From NCBI GenBank assembly GCA_902631405.1, contig CACOYI010000005.1, positions 1 through 64,000 on the forward strand: DNA of 64,000 nucleotides, read 5' to 3'. The position numbers and the translations under genes were made by a program. Source of the stretch: K189A clade bacterium. Lineage in GTDB: Bacteria; Pseudomonadota; Gammaproteobacteria; Pseudomonadales; Azotimanducaceae. The notes beneath the pieces are model-generated. The model saw nothing but the letters and a program-made list of their open reading frames with translations. It had not been told where the DNA came from and made no database searches. Below, piece by piece: positions 49,418 to 58,408 of this stretch; position 1 is the first letter of the stretch, and every line of letters begins with the position of its first letter.

Positions 49418-50304
49418 TCGACTTTAAGGACAGAGTTGTCCTTGTTACGGGAGCTGGAGGCGGCATCGGGCGAGAGCATGCCCTTGAGTTTGGCAGACGA
49501 GGAGCTCAGGTAGTTGTAAATGACCTCGGTTCCAATGTTAGGGGTGAGGGCTCGAGCGATCTTGCAGCTAAAGTTGCTGCTGAAATAAATACAGCTGGTG
49601 GCCGAGCCATCTCGAACAATCTTTCGGTATCAGATCCGGAGCAAGCCAAGGCCATGGTCAAACAGGCTATTGATGAGTTTGGTCGGATAGACGTCGTCGT
49701 AAATAACGCTGGCATTTTGAGGAACAGGACCTTTAAGAATACGACGACCGATGACTTTAAATTAGTTGTCGAAGTTCACCTTCTAGGTTCAGCCTATGTG
49801 ACTCATGCAGCCTGGCCATTTATGTATGAGCAAAACTATGGACGGGTGATACTAACCTCGTCTGTGTCAGGTATCTTCGGCCAATTTGGGCAGAGTGCCT
49901 ATGGTGCTGCCAAAATGGGCATGTTGGGGCTCATGAACGTTTTATCACTAGAGGGAAGATCTCATGGGATCAGGATCAATTGCTTGTCGCCAGGCGCCGA
50001 TACACGTATGACCGCATTGGACAAAGAACTCGGCATAGATCCGGACAAGCCAAGACCCCAATCTCATCCGAAGCTGGTAACCCCTGTAGCACTATTTCTT
50101 GCAAGCGAGCAGGCGCCTACTGGGATGGTCATACACGGCCTCAGCGGCCGATATCTTAGATCAGAGACTTTTGCGAATAAGGGAATAGCCCTAAGCCCAG
50201 ACGCTGTCGTCGAAGACCTTGTTGAGAACATAGACGAGGTTCTCGATATGTCGAGCGCGAAGGCACTGTCAGAGCCAGGGAATATTTCTTTATTAGGCAA
50301 CTGA
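49414..50304 (+). CDS. SDR oxidoreductase, HSD17B4-like
   Basis: A short-chain dehydrogenase of 296 residues starting at GTG inside the BVMO stop (GTGA overlap). Its cofactor motif VLVTGAGGGIGREHALEFGRRGAQVVVNDLGSNVRGEGSS and the NNAGILRNRTFKNTTTDDFKLVVEVHLLG stretch match the dehydrogenase domain of peroxisomal multifunctional enzyme type 2 (17-beta-HSD4). The catalytic Ser, Tyr and Lys are in ILTSSVSGIFGQFGQSAYGAAKMG. A 3-hydroxyacyl-CoA or hydroxysteroid-type alcohol is the probable substrate; coupling to a BVMO points to ketone formation from an alcohol. Confidence 0.92.
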   Translation: MIDFKDRVVLVTGAGGGIGREHALEFGRRGAQVVVNDLGSNVRGEGSSDLAAKVAAEINTAGGRAISNNLSVSDPEQAKAMVKQAIDEFGRIDVVVNNAGILRNRTFKNTTTDDFKLVVEVHLLGSAYVTHAAWPFMYEQNYGRVILTSSVSGIFGQFGQSAYGAAKMGMLGLMNVLSLEGRSHGIRINCLSPGADTRMTALDKELGIDPDKPRPQSHPKLVTPVALFLASEQAPTGMVIHGLSGRYLRSETFANKGIALSPDAVVEDLVENIDEVLDMSSAKALSEPGNISLLGN

Positions 50305-50308
50305 ACTC

Positions 50309-50764
50309 CTAAGCTCGCTTAGGTTTCTCAAAATATTCCTTGTTCTGAAAAGCGAAAGTTAAGTCTCTGCGAGAGAATCTCCATCCGTCGTCTGTAAGCG
50401 TGAAAGAATCCGAATAATGCCCAACTGCGGCTGGTCCAAAAGGACCGATAGGTTGGTCCTCTAGACTCTCTGGCCCGATATGTCGATACAAAGATAGATA
50501 AGTAATGCCCGTTGCGTGTTTTTCATCTACCACATCTATCAAGATATTCGTCAATACATGACGAGATCGCAGCTTATCTGATCGATTCGCCATTGATTTT
50601 AAGATTTCTCTTCTCCCTTTCAACAACCCCCCGACAGCGAGTTCGCCCGAGTCACCGAAGAGTTCGGCGAATTCTTCGTAACGTTTCAAATCGAGATAAT
50701 TCGCGTAAGCGATTGATAGTTTTTGACACTCTCTCTCAATGCTCTCTTTCCAACTCGTGTCCAT
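50309..50764 (-). CDS. SnoaL/NTF2-like fold protein
   Basis: The 151-residue protein has the NTF2-like alpha+beta pattern: CQKLSIAYANYLDLKRYEEFAELFGDSGELAVGG, then KGRREILKSMANRS, and beta strands SRHVLTNILIDVVDEKHATGITYLSLYR and GHYSDSFTLTDDGWRFSRRDLTFAF. Proteins of this kind are often isomerases, cyclases or hydroxylating-dioxygenase small subunits, but this one has no recognised catalytic pair. It converges on the BVMO-SDR operon with only four bases between. Confidence 0.8.
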   Translation of the reverse strand: MDTSWKESIERECQKLSIAYANYLDLKRYEEFAELFGDSGELAVGGLLKGRREILKSMANRSDKLRSRHVLTNILIDVVDEKHATGITYLSLYRHIGPESLEDQPIGPFGPAAVGHYSDSFTLTDDGWRFSRRDLTFAFQNKEYFEKPKRA

Positions 50765-50898
50765 CTGACATCCCTATCTTCTGATTGGTCAGGACTTTAC
50801 TACACCTCTGGTCATAATCACCCACATCGAACCTTGAGCTTGAAGCAAGCAGGATAGTCCGAGAGAATGCGTCATCGAAAAAAATTCGAGGATTAGGA

Positions 50899-51420
50899 AT
50901 GAGCACGAGCCTTTATGATCTGACGATTGGGTCTTACACTCAAATTCTAGCTAGCGCGGTTGGCTACCTAGAAAAAGGGAAATCTCACTTTCAAGAAACA
51001 GGCATCGATCTCCAGGATGTCGTTGAAACCAAGCTTTATGAGAATATGGCTGATTTTCATTTCCAGGTCGTATCGTTAAATCATCACTCCACCAAAACGG
51101 TAGCAGCACTTAGCACTGGCGAATTCAATCCGCCAATCGGCTATGAGCCAAGGGACTATGACGGGCTACTTCAGATGACAAAAGACAGTCTTGCTGAATT
51201 GAACTCAAAGTCAGCAGAGGAGATCAACGCACTAGCTGACGGAAACATTACTTTCAAAATGGGCAGCACGGAAATGCCATTTACCTCGAGAAACTTTGTG
51301 CTCTCTTTTTCGTTGCCCAACTTCTATTTTCATGCGACTACCGCGTACGACATTTTGCGGATGAAAGGTGTCAAGATTGGAAAAATGGATTTCCTCGGCA
51401 GCATGAAAATTGGCTCTTAA
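50899..51420 (+). CDS. DUF1993 family protein
   Basis: A 173-residue soluble protein matching DUF1993, a family with a predicted DinB-like four-helix bundle. Recognised parts are MSTSLYDLTIGSYTQILASAVGYLEKG, LYENMADFHFQVVSLNHHSTKTVAAL and the C-terminal SFSLPNFYFHATTAYDILRMKGVKIGKMDFLG. The H-H and H residues could bind metal as in DinB proteins, but no function is established. It ends 16 bases before the ABC solute-binding gene, perhaps one transcript. Confidence 0.85.
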   Translation: MSTSLYDLTIGSYTQILASAVGYLEKGKSHFQETGIDLQDVVETKLYENMADFHFQVVSLNHHSTKTVAALSTGEFNPPIGYEPRDYDGLLQMTKDSLAELNSKSAEEINALADGNITFKMGSTEMPFTSRNFVLSFSLPNFYFHATTAYDILRMKGVKIGKMDFLGSMKIGS

Positions 51421-51436
51421 CTCGATAAAAATTAAT

Positions 51437-52393
51437 ATGTACTGGACTGACGCATTAGCATTGCTAAAGAAGGCTTTTTCTCTTCTAATCGCCCTCTTCT
51501 TATTCTCATGCAGTAATTCTAGCGATTCGGAGCAAGGAGTTCGGATAGCTCTGGTCATGAAATCGCTCGCCAACGAATTCTTCGCCACCATGGCGAAGGG
51601 TGCAGAAGAGCACCAACAAAAAACACCTGGCCGTTACGAACTAATCGTCAATGGCATCAAGGATGAAAGGGATCTCAGTAGACAAGTTGCGATAGTTGAT
51701 GAGATGGTCGCATTACGAGTAGACGCCATCGTGATCGCACCAGCAGATTCAAAAGCTTTAATACCTGCACTTAAAAAAGCAAAGGCGGCTGGAATCGTCG
51801 TAGTGAATATCGACAACAAACTCGATCAAGAATTGCTGGCTGAAGAGCAGGTTAAAATTCCCTTTGTCGGACCTAACAACCTGACTGGGGCACAAAGAGT
51901 CGGGGCAGTGCTTGCTGACAACCTGAGTCCCGGCGATCAAGTTCTGATGCTGGAGGGCACTCGGACCTCCTTTAATGCACAACAGCGGGCGAAAGGCTTT
52001 GAACTGGCTATGAAAGAGTCCGCTATTGAGATCGTTGACTCCCAGTCTGCTAATTGGGAGATGCGAGAAGCTAATATCATTACGGCCTCAATGCTGACAC
52101 GATACCCTGATATAAAAGGGATACTTGCAGGGAACGATTCGATGGCTATGGGTGCTCTCGCAGCTGTGAAGACGATCGGGAAGCTTGGTGCTATTCAGAT
52201 AGTCGGTTTTGACAATATCTCTGCTGTGAATCAAGCAATAGCAGCCGGAGAGATACTGGCAACGGCTGATCAACACGCGGATAAACTAGCGGCATACGGA
52301 ATCGATTACGCTCTAGCGCTTTTAGCCGATGAAAAAGCGATTCTCGCGGATCGAGAAACCCCAGTGGATCTGATAACAGCGAAAGACATTTGA
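51437..52393 (+). CDS. ribose-type ABC transporter substrate-binding lipoprotein
   Basis: A periplasmic-binding-protein of the RbsB/Peripla_BP_4 type, anchored as a lipoprotein. The ATG at 51437 gives a signal ending in LFLFSC, a lipobox; the ORF-track TTG at 51410 overlaps the previous gene. The 318-residue chain has VRIALVMKSLANEFFATMAKGAEE, DAIVIAPADSKALIPALKKAKAAGIVVVNIDNK and KGILAGNDSMAMGALAAVK, the family core. It is first of three transporter genes, but the sugar or other substrate cannot be read. Confidence 0.9.
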   Translation: MYWTDALALLKKAFSLLIALFLFSCSNSSDSEQGVRIALVMKSLANEFFATMAKGAEEHQQKTPGRYELIVNGIKDERDLSRQVAIVDEMVALRVDAIVIAPADSKALIPALKKAKAAGIVVVNIDNKLDQELLAEEQVKIPFVGPNNLTGAQRVGAVLADNLSPGDQVLMLEGTRTSFNAQQRAKGFELAMKESAIEIVDSQSANWEMREANIITASMLTRYPDIKGILAGNDSMAMGALAAVKTIGKLGAIQIVGFDNISAVNQAIAAGEILATADQHADKLAAYGIDYALALLADEKAILADRETPVDLITAKDI

Positions 52394-52399
52394 ACGGAA

Positions 52400-53884
52400 A
52401 TGGTTCCTGAGGTTCTTCTAACGCTATCCGGCATAAAGAAGTCTTTCTCCAAACCAGTACTCAACTCGATAGACATGCAGCTCAACAAGAGCGAGTGTCT
52501 TGGCTTGCTTGGAGCTAATGGCGCAGGCAAATCGACTCTCTCCAGGATTCTCGGCGGCTCAATTACAGATTACGAGGGCGAAATCACTATTGCCGATCGC
52601 TCCCTCAGAGCATGGAGAGACGATTCACTTGTATCGACTGTTCACCAGGAGCTATCGCAGATCACCAATCTCTCGATAGCAGAGAACATCTTCTTCGGAC
52701 GTTTGCCAAACCAGTATGGTGTTATCAATCAAAGATCCTTGCTTGAATCTGCAAAAGCCGCACTTGAGCTAGTGGGATTAGAAAGCCTCGACGCGCTCAA
52801 GAGAATCGAGGAGGTCGACCTGGCAACTCGCCAGCTGATAGAGATAGCGCGCGCGATCGCACATCGCTCCGAGCTGATCATCTTAGACGAACCGACATCC
52901 TCGTTAAATAAGGCTGAGGTGCAAAAACTCTTCAAACAAATTCACTCAGCCAAGAAGAGGGAAACCAGTGTTCTCTTCATTAGTCATAAGCTTGATGAGG
53001 TATTTGCAATCTGTGATCGAATCGCCGTCCTTCGAGACGGAGAAATAGTTCTTATTCAAAGCAGGCACGAATTTGATGAAGAGGCTGTCCTGAATGCGAT
53101 GTCCGGAGAAAAAAATGCTGAAAAGCAGTCGAAAGATAGACAAGTTGAGCGAGGAACCACTTCATTCAATTTGAAGAATCTCAGGACACAAAAGTTAAAA
53201 AACTTCCATCTCACGCTTCAACGGGGAGAAATCGCAGGACTGCACGGCTTGGATGGAGCAGGACACAAAGAAATCCTAAAAGCACTGTTTGGTTTATCTG
53301 ATAGCCAAGGAGAGTTAACCCTAGACGACAAAAACCTCAAAAGCTTACCCAAGACACCCCATGCTGCCTTCCAACAACGCATTGGCTACGTCCCGGAAGA
53401 CCGCCAGAAATTCGGCCTGCTACCTGGCGAGTCGATCTCTTTGAATATTTGCCTAAACAAGCTGAAAAACTGGTTGGGTTGGGTTAATAAAAAAGAGACG
53501 GCAATCCAGACCATGAAGGCCGCACGCATGACAAAACTTGTCTATGGAGGGCCAGAACAACCAGTCTCTGAGTTGAGCGGTGGGAATCAACAAAAGGCGA
53601 TTTTTGCAAGATGGCTAGAGCACGACCTGGAGTTGTTACTTTTGGATGAACCGACAAGAGGGGTAGATGTCAGAGCAAGAGAAGAATTACACGAAGTCAT
53701 ACGTGATCTGGCCTGCTCGGGCACCAACGTTATTATCGCCTCCAATGATCTAAAAGACCTGATGAGATCGTGCGATAGAATTATCACTATTGTTCAAGGA
53801 AAAACTTCCAAAGAGTTCTGGAGGGAGTCTTGGGACGAAGCCGAAATAACAGCCGCAACACTATCGATTGCCCAGCATGACTAA
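52400..53884 (+). CDS. ribose-type ABC transporter ATPase with two nucleotide-binding domains
   Basis: An RbsA-like ATPase of 494 residues. The first domain has Walker A LLGANGAGKSTLSRILGG and Walker B LIILDEPTSSL, with a signature region DLATRQLIEIARAI. The second domain has a degenerate Walker A (GLHGLDGAGHKEIL), the signature LSGGNQQKAIFARWL and LLLDEPTRGVDVRA. This asymmetry is normal for the carbohydrate-uptake-transporter-2 group. The gene starts seven bases after the binding-protein stop and overlaps the permease gene. Confidence 0.94.
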   Translation: MVPEVLLTLSGIKKSFSKPVLNSIDMQLNKSECLGLLGANGAGKSTLSRILGGSITDYEGEITIADRSLRAWRDDSLVSTVHQELSQITNLSIAENIFFGRLPNQYGVINQRSLLESAKAALELVGLESLDALKRIEEVDLATRQLIEIARAIAHRSELIILDEPTSSLNKAEVQKLFKQIHSAKKRETSVLFISHKLDEVFAICDRIAVLRDGEIVLIQSRHEFDEEAVLNAMSGEKNAEKQSKDRQVERGTTSFNLKNLRTQKLKNFHLTLQRGEIAGLHGLDGAGHKEILKALFGLSDSQGELTLDDKNLKSLPKTPHAAFQQRIGYVPEDRQKFGLLPGESISLNICLNKLKNWLGWVNKKETAIQTMKAARMTKLVYGGPEQPVSELSGGNQQKAIFARWLEHDLELLLLDEPTRGVDVRAREELHEVIRDLACSGTNVIIASNDLKDLMRSCDRIITIVQGKTSKEFWRESWDEAEITAATLSIAQHD

Positions 53885-54803
53885 ACACCTATCGCTATTG
53901 CTGGCGCTATTTTTGTTAATTCTTTTCTTTAGCCTTCTTAATCCGTTATTTTTCAGCACGCCGACATTACAGGCGATTGGGAATCAAATTCCAGATTTAA
54001 CCTTCTTAGCGGTTGCTCTCACCCTGGTCATGATTACTGGAGGAATTGATCTGTCCGTAGGCTCCCTATTGGCACTATGCTCTTCAATCATTGGTGTTCA
54101 CATGATTAGCAATGGCGCTTCACTATCAGAAGCCTTTCTCATCTCTTTACTGGGTGGCGCACTTTGTGGACTTATTACAGGCACGATCACAACACTCGGA
54201 AAAATACCCTCTTTCATCGTCACACTCGGCATGCTTGAGTGTGCAAGGGGTGTCGCATATCTCGTTACCGACTCCCAGACTGTTTATATTGGATCTGAGG
54301 TCGGTGCTTTGGCAGAGTCTACCGGCTTTTTAGGCGTATCCCCCATCTTCATGCTTGCTATTGTCATTGTCATCTTGGCCCAATTGCTGCTAACCAGGAC
54401 GGTATACGGTAGATACTTAGTGGCCATTGGGACCAACTTGGACGCTGTAAGGCTATCGGGAATCAATCCGACCCCATACCAAATCTCAGTATTCATGATT
54501 TCCGGAACTCTCTGTGCTTTCGCGGCGCTGTCGCTAACCGCGAGGCTGGCCTCTTCAGATCCCAATGCAGCTATCGGTTTGGAGCTGTCCGCGATTGCGG
54601 CCGCGGTAATCGGTGGCACCAGCCTTATGGGTGGTAGAGGTTCAGTTATCGGATCCTTTATTGGCGTCTTGATAATCGCCGTCTTGCAAACTGGACTGGC
54701 ATCAATGGGTGTTGATGAGCCTACTAAACGAATCATTACTGGTGCCGTTATAGTTTTCGCAGCACTAATGGACTTTTGGAGAACTAAACAGCGACGAGCC
54801 TAG
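53877..54803 (+). CDS. ribose-type ABC transporter permease
   Basis: An RbsC-like inner-membrane permease of 308 residues with about eight to ten hydrophobic segments. The family signature MITGGIDLSVGSLLALCSSIIGVHM and the loop AAVIGGTSLMGGRGSVIGSFIGVLIIAVLQTGL are clear. The ATG at 53877 overlaps the ATPase stop by eight bases; the ORF-track TTG is nine bases earlier. Together with the two preceding genes it forms a complete importer. No regulator or sugar kinase accompanies it. Confidence 0.93.
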   Translation: MTKHLSLLLALFLLILFFSLLNPLFFSTPTLQAIGNQIPDLTFLAVALTLVMITGGIDLSVGSLLALCSSIIGVHMISNGASLSEAFLISLLGGALCGLITGTITTLGKIPSFIVTLGMLECARGVAYLVTDSQTVYIGSEVGALAESTGFLGVSPIFMLAIVIVILAQLLLTRTVYGRYLVAIGTNLDAVRLSGINPTPYQISVFMISGTLCAFAALSLTARLASSDPNAAIGLELSAIAAAVIGGTSLMGGRGSVIGSFIGVLIIAVLQTGLASMGVDEPTKRIITGAVIVFAALMDFWRTKQRRA

Positions 54804-55210
54804 CTATCTCGGCCTGCCTCTTTATCAGAACCATAATCGTTTTCGACCCTATCCCCTCTCTGACAGGCCCAGTAGATTAATGGAATCAAACCAATCAAAG
54901 TAATACTCAAGAGCAACCACCAACCCGATCTGTTTATGTCATGAAGCCTACGTACACTCAGCGATATACCGGGCAGAAGCGTAACCAAACTAAACATATT
55001 GTTGAAATTAATATACTTATCTTCTAAATCGAAGGTGAAATCTATTACAGTAAAGAGGATAACAAGCAGAAAAGACCAGAGTGCAAAATACCAATATGCG
55101 CCCGCGCTCGATCTCCCACTAAATTCAAAGTAGTTGATAAAAAAAAGAACAATAGCTTGGCCAAAATTTACCTGTCTATAAGCAGGCACATTCACTTTTG
55201 AATCATCCAT
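54800..55210 (-). CDS. DUF805 family membrane protein
   Basis: The 136-residue protein has the DUF805 pattern: FINYFEFSGRSSAGAYWYFALWSFLLVILFTVIDF, then LVTLLPGISLSVRRLHDINRSGWWLLLSITLIGLIPLIYWACQRGD, with three or four membrane segments. The R-R-L-H-D-x-N-x-S-G-W-W motif is the hallmark. Function is unknown. It converges with and slightly overlaps the permease gene end. Confidence 0.93.
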   Translation of the reverse strand: MDDSKVNVPAYRQVNFGQAIVLFFINYFEFSGRSSAGAYWYFALWSFLLVILFTVIDFTFDLEDKYINFNNMFSLVTLLPGISLSVRRLHDINRSGWWLLLSITLIGLIPLIYWACQRGDRVENDYGSDKEAGRDS

Positions 55211-55252
55211 TGCTTAATCTCAGGAAAGCGCAAGTATATTTGCGGCCAGAAC

Positions 55253-56701
55253 TCACAGATCAGGCGCTTCAAAGCCACCTATTTCCCGCGAAATCAGGCG
55301 GCTAACTTCTATCGTCTTATAATCTTGATATGGCCCACTAGCGACCTGGACTCCTATTGGTAGACCTTCTTTACCGCGGCCGCTGGGGAAAACTGTGCTC
55401 GGCAAATACGAAGCAACGATCAAACCGGCCCAAAATACAGACTGCATGTATGGGAATATTTCCCCATCTACGACTGAACTTCTTTCTGAAAATGGTCTCT
55501 GATCATGCTCGAAAGCCGGAGTATTAAACTGAGGACAAATCAATACATCCCACTCTTTGAAGAAGGCATCCCATGCACTCCTTAACTTTTCTCTCCTGAA
55601 ATTGTGCCTGATCCAGTCACGATGCATCATGATTCCAGCACGAGTAACTATTGCCTCAATGCTTTGATCGCCAGCCTCAAGGCTCGAAACTTTTCTTCTG
55701 GTTTCCTCAACAAAACTCTCTGGCTGAGCACTGGACATAACCGCAGTCAGGAGGTTCTGATATGTAATGTGGGATTTCTTAATATCGAAGTCAGGCCGCG
55801 CATCATAAGCCACCGTGGAACCTGCTTTTTCGAAACATTTAGCGACGTCCAGAACTCTTTGCTCAGTTTCTTTCGAAACGGGCGACATATCATCCGTTGC
55901 CCAAACTGCAACTTTTAAATCCTTCAAATCCTCAAAATCGTACCGTGGCAGACTGAGTTCCCAGCCAATAGAGTCCCTTCCAGCTGGGCCTGCCATGACG
56001 TCAAGAGCTGTCGCCAAATCCGATGCATCTCTGGCAAGGGGACCGCACACTGATAAATCGGCGTCTGGCACGCCAGGCATAACCTCGTGGCCTTGCATGG
56101 GAATGATTCCCCAGGTCGGTTTGTGCCCAAACACGCCGCAAAAGTGGGCCGGCGTGCGAATCGAACCGCCGATATCTGATCCTGCTTCGAGAGCGGAAAA
56201 TCCTGCGGCAAGCGCTGCCCCACTTCCACCTGAAGAACCTCCTGGAACTCGTTCGAGATTCCACGGATTGTTCGTTGTACCGTAGATTACGTTATAGCTC
56301 TGTACATCTGCTAAATCCTTGGGAACATTGGTTTTTCCCAAGAAATGAGCTCCCGCTTTCTTGAATCGTGAAACCGCTAGTCCGTCGGTGTCGGAGTAAT
56401 TATCTTTATTCGCCTCAATACCCCATGTGGAGGGTGTTCCTGCCATCACATAGGACTCTTTAATGGTCATTGGTATACCGTGCAGGGGTCCCAGCTCCTC
56501 TCCATTCGCGACGGCGTTATCGGCTTTCTCGGCACTTTCCAGTGCGTTCTCAAAAGTCCTAACCACCACCGCGTTAATTTTTTTATCATGCTCTTCGATG
56601 CGATCAATAAACGCCTGGGTCAGTTCTAGAGAACTGATGTCTTTCCTCTTGATCATCATCGCTAAGTCTCTAGCAGACTGATAACAAAGTTCCTTGGACA
56701 T
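55253..56701 (-). CDS. amidase signature family protein
   Basis: A 482-residue amidase with Lys in IPMTIKESYVMAGTPSTWG and the Ser pair in VPGGSSGGSGAALAAGFSALEAGSDIGGSIRTPAHFCG. AGGGTAGGGGC precedes the ATG. The C-terminus GKEGLPIGVQVASGPYQDYKTIEVSRLI is typical of this family. It is divergent from the MFS-dehydrogenase operon across a 156-base region packed with palindromes, which suggests joint control. It is a distant paralogue of the amidase at 38135. Confidence 0.92.
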   Translation of the reverse strand: MSKELCYQSARDLAMMIKRKDISSLELTQAFIDRIEEHDKKINAVVVRTFENALESAEKADNAVANGEELGPLHGIPMTIKESYVMAGTPSTWGIEANKDNYSDTDGLAVSRFKKAGAHFLGKTNVPKDLADVQSYNVIYGTTNNPWNLERVPGGSSGGSGAALAAGFSALEAGSDIGGSIRTPAHFCGVFGHKPTWGIIPMQGHEVMPGVPDADLSVCGPLARDASDLATALDVMAGPAGRDSIGWELSLPRYDFEDLKDLKVAVWATDDMSPVSKETEQRVLDVAKCFEKAGSTVAYDARPDFDIKKSHITYQNLLTAVMSSAQPESFVEETRRKVSSLEAGDQSIEAIVTRAGIMMHRDWIRHNFRREKLRSAWDAFFKEWDVLICPQFNTPAFEHDQRPFSERSSVVDGEIFPYMQSVFWAGLIVASYLPSTVFPSGRGKEGLPIGVQVASGPYQDYKTIEVSRLISREIGGFEAPDL

Positions 56702-56733
56702 GCCCCTACCCTCCCTGAAATCGAGCTTCTACG

Positions 56734-56759
56734 TTGCAAAACTTATTCAATTTTTGCAA
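56734..56759. promoter_or_regulatory. inverted repeat TTGCAAAA-N10-TTTTGCAA, possible operator
   Basis: Two perfect eight-base arms separated by ten bases lie in the divergent region, 33 bases upstream of the amidase start. The spacing suits a dimeric helix-turn-helix regulator. Confidence 0.5.
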
Positions 56760-56780
56760 GCAGGTTAGATCTTAAGAAGA

Positions 56781-56812
56781 TTTTTGTTACAAAAATAAAT
56801 GCTGGATTTAAT
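56781..56812 (+). promoter_or_regulatory. predicted promoter of MFS-dehydrogenase operon with palindrome over -35
   Basis: TTGTTA (56784-56789) and TTTAAT (56807-56812) are separated by exactly 17 bases. The odd palindrome TTTTTGT-T-ACAAAAA (56781-56795) covers the -35 element, so a bound protein could block or recruit RNA polymerase. Confidence 0.5.
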
Positions 56813-56828
56813 CTACCGCTGACGGTAG
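56813..56828. repeat. palindrome CTACCG-CTGA-CGGTAG near transcription start
   Basis: A perfect six-base inverted repeat with a four-base spacer directly follows the predicted -10 and is followed by CTTTT. It could be another operator half-site pair or the base of a leader hairpin; it is short for a terminator. Confidence 0.45.
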
Positions 56829-56857
56829 CTTTTAAGGCAGGCAAGGAGGGGGAAATC

Positions 56858-58381
56858 TTGTCCGAACAAAAAAAACTTAGCAAATTTCAGTTAGCGTCAT
56901 ATGGCGCTCCCGCCTTGCCACTGTCGATGGTGGGACTGCCGTTAGCCGTCTATTTGACGCCAGTCTATGCAGATTCTCAGGGATTCGGACTGAGCCTCGG
57001 GTTCGTCGGCTTAATGTTAGCTATATCGAGAGTATTCGATGGGATCACAGACCCTGTAATCGGATTTCTCTCTGATCGATTCAAGACTCGCTGGGGAAGA
57101 AGAAAACCTTTTGTCCTGATCGGGTTGCCAATCTACATACTTGGCGTCTGGTTGCTATGGATCCCACCAATAGAATTTGGTGAGGTGACCTGGTTTGGCA
57201 TCTCTTTCAATATCGGCTACCCCTACTTACTTCTCGTCCTGATGATTATGTACATCGGAGCAACCATAAAAGATGTACCCTACTCGGCTTGGGGCGCCGA
57301 GCTTGCAACCGACTATAACGAGCGAACGCTTGTGATGAGCTGGAAAGAGGCATTCACGGTCGCCGGCTCTTTGATAGGCGCCCTTACTCCAGCGATGCTT
57401 GTATTCTGGGGATACACTAAACCTACGGACAACGTCTATTTCCTGACGATAGCCATCGCCATCATAATGCCGATATTAGTTCTCAATATGCTTGTGTCGG
57501 TTCCTGAGTATCCAGTTAAAGAGAAAAGCGAAAAGCCACTCCCGCTCATCGTTATTTTTCGTTACGTGTGGGCCAACGTGCCTTATCGAAAACTGGTCAT
57601 TATTTTTCTATTTGCAACGATCGGGTCAGCGATGACCAATTCCCTTAGCTTCTTTTTCGTAAAGCATGTCCTGTTAGCCGGTGATCTCTATGGCTTTTAC
57701 CTGGCACCTTACTTCTTGTCTCAAATAGCGGCGATACCACTTTGGTTTAAGTTATCCAGACGTATAGGCAAGCACCGTGCGACGATGGCCGCGATTTTCT
57801 GGTATTCAATCTGGTCCTGCTTCATTCCCCTTATCACGATCGCGCCACAAGCCTGGTTCACTAGCATGGAGCTCACTCACCTCGCGGCGATGCTGCCCAG
57901 TGACTGGGGAACGGCCCTTAACTCAACTTTTGAAGGGATTCCGACAGGCAAGTTTGGGTTTTTCATTATCATCATGTGCTTGAAAGGGAGCGCAATAGGA
58001 GCTCTCAGCGCTCTGCCAATGGCTATGGCTGCGGACGTAATCGATCTTGATAGTGCTCAATCCGGTAAAAAACAAGGCGGCGCGTACTTCAGTATATGGG
58101 GTATGACCAGGAAGCTTGCATATGCCCTGGGACTGGTAGTTGGAACAACGGCGGCCACTATCGTGGGGTTCAATTCGCTCGCTGACCCGATCAATGATCC
58201 AAACTCCTACTCATCTTTGCTATGGCTGGCTTGTTTATATTCCATTATCCCGGCTGTATTCAAATTCATAGCAATACCAATGCTTTGGAACTATCCCTTG
58301 ACCGAAGAAAAGCTGGCAGAAATCCAGGCTGATATTGCTGAACAGGAAAAAGATCCCGACCCGCAACCCAGCCCCACCTAA
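56858..58381 (+). CDS. GPH-type MFS transporter
   Basis: A 507-residue transporter with about 12 membrane segments. ISRVFDGITDPVIGFLSDRFKTRWGRRKPFVLIGLPIYILG and DVPYSAWGAELATDYNERTLVMSWKEAF are GPH (MelB-like) signatures, and MAADVIDLDSAQSGKKQGGAYFSIWGMTRKLAYALG is the matching later motif. The start is TTG, supported by AGGAGGGGG upstream. It is followed after 27 bases by an Ldh2-type dehydrogenase gene, so the substrate may be a 2-hydroxy acid or its precursor; this is inference. Confidence 0.9.
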   Translation: MSEQKKLSKFQLASYGAPALPLSMVGLPLAVYLTPVYADSQGFGLSLGFVGLMLAISRVFDGITDPVIGFLSDRFKTRWGRRKPFVLIGLPIYILGVWLLWIPPIEFGEVTWFGISFNIGYPYLLLVLMIMYIGATIKDVPYSAWGAELATDYNERTLVMSWKEAFTVAGSLIGALTPAMLVFWGYTKPTDNVYFLTIAIAIIMPILVLNMLVSVPEYPVKEKSEKPLPLIVIFRYVWANVPYRKLVIIFLFATIGSAMTNSLSFFFVKHVLLAGDLYGFYLAPYFLSQIAAIPLWFKLSRRIGKHRATMAAIFWYSIWSCFIPLITIAPQAWFTSMELTHLAAMLPSDWGTALNSTFEGIPTGKFGFFIIIMCLKGSAIGALSALPMAMAADVIDLDSAQSGKKQGGAYFSIWGMTRKLAYALGLVVGTTAATIVGFNSLADPINDPNSYSSLLWLACLYSIIPAVFKFIAIPMLWNYPLTEEKLAEIQADIAEQEKDPDPQPSPT

Positions 58382-58408
58382 ATATTTTTTAGAAAGGACA
58401 AAAAGAGC

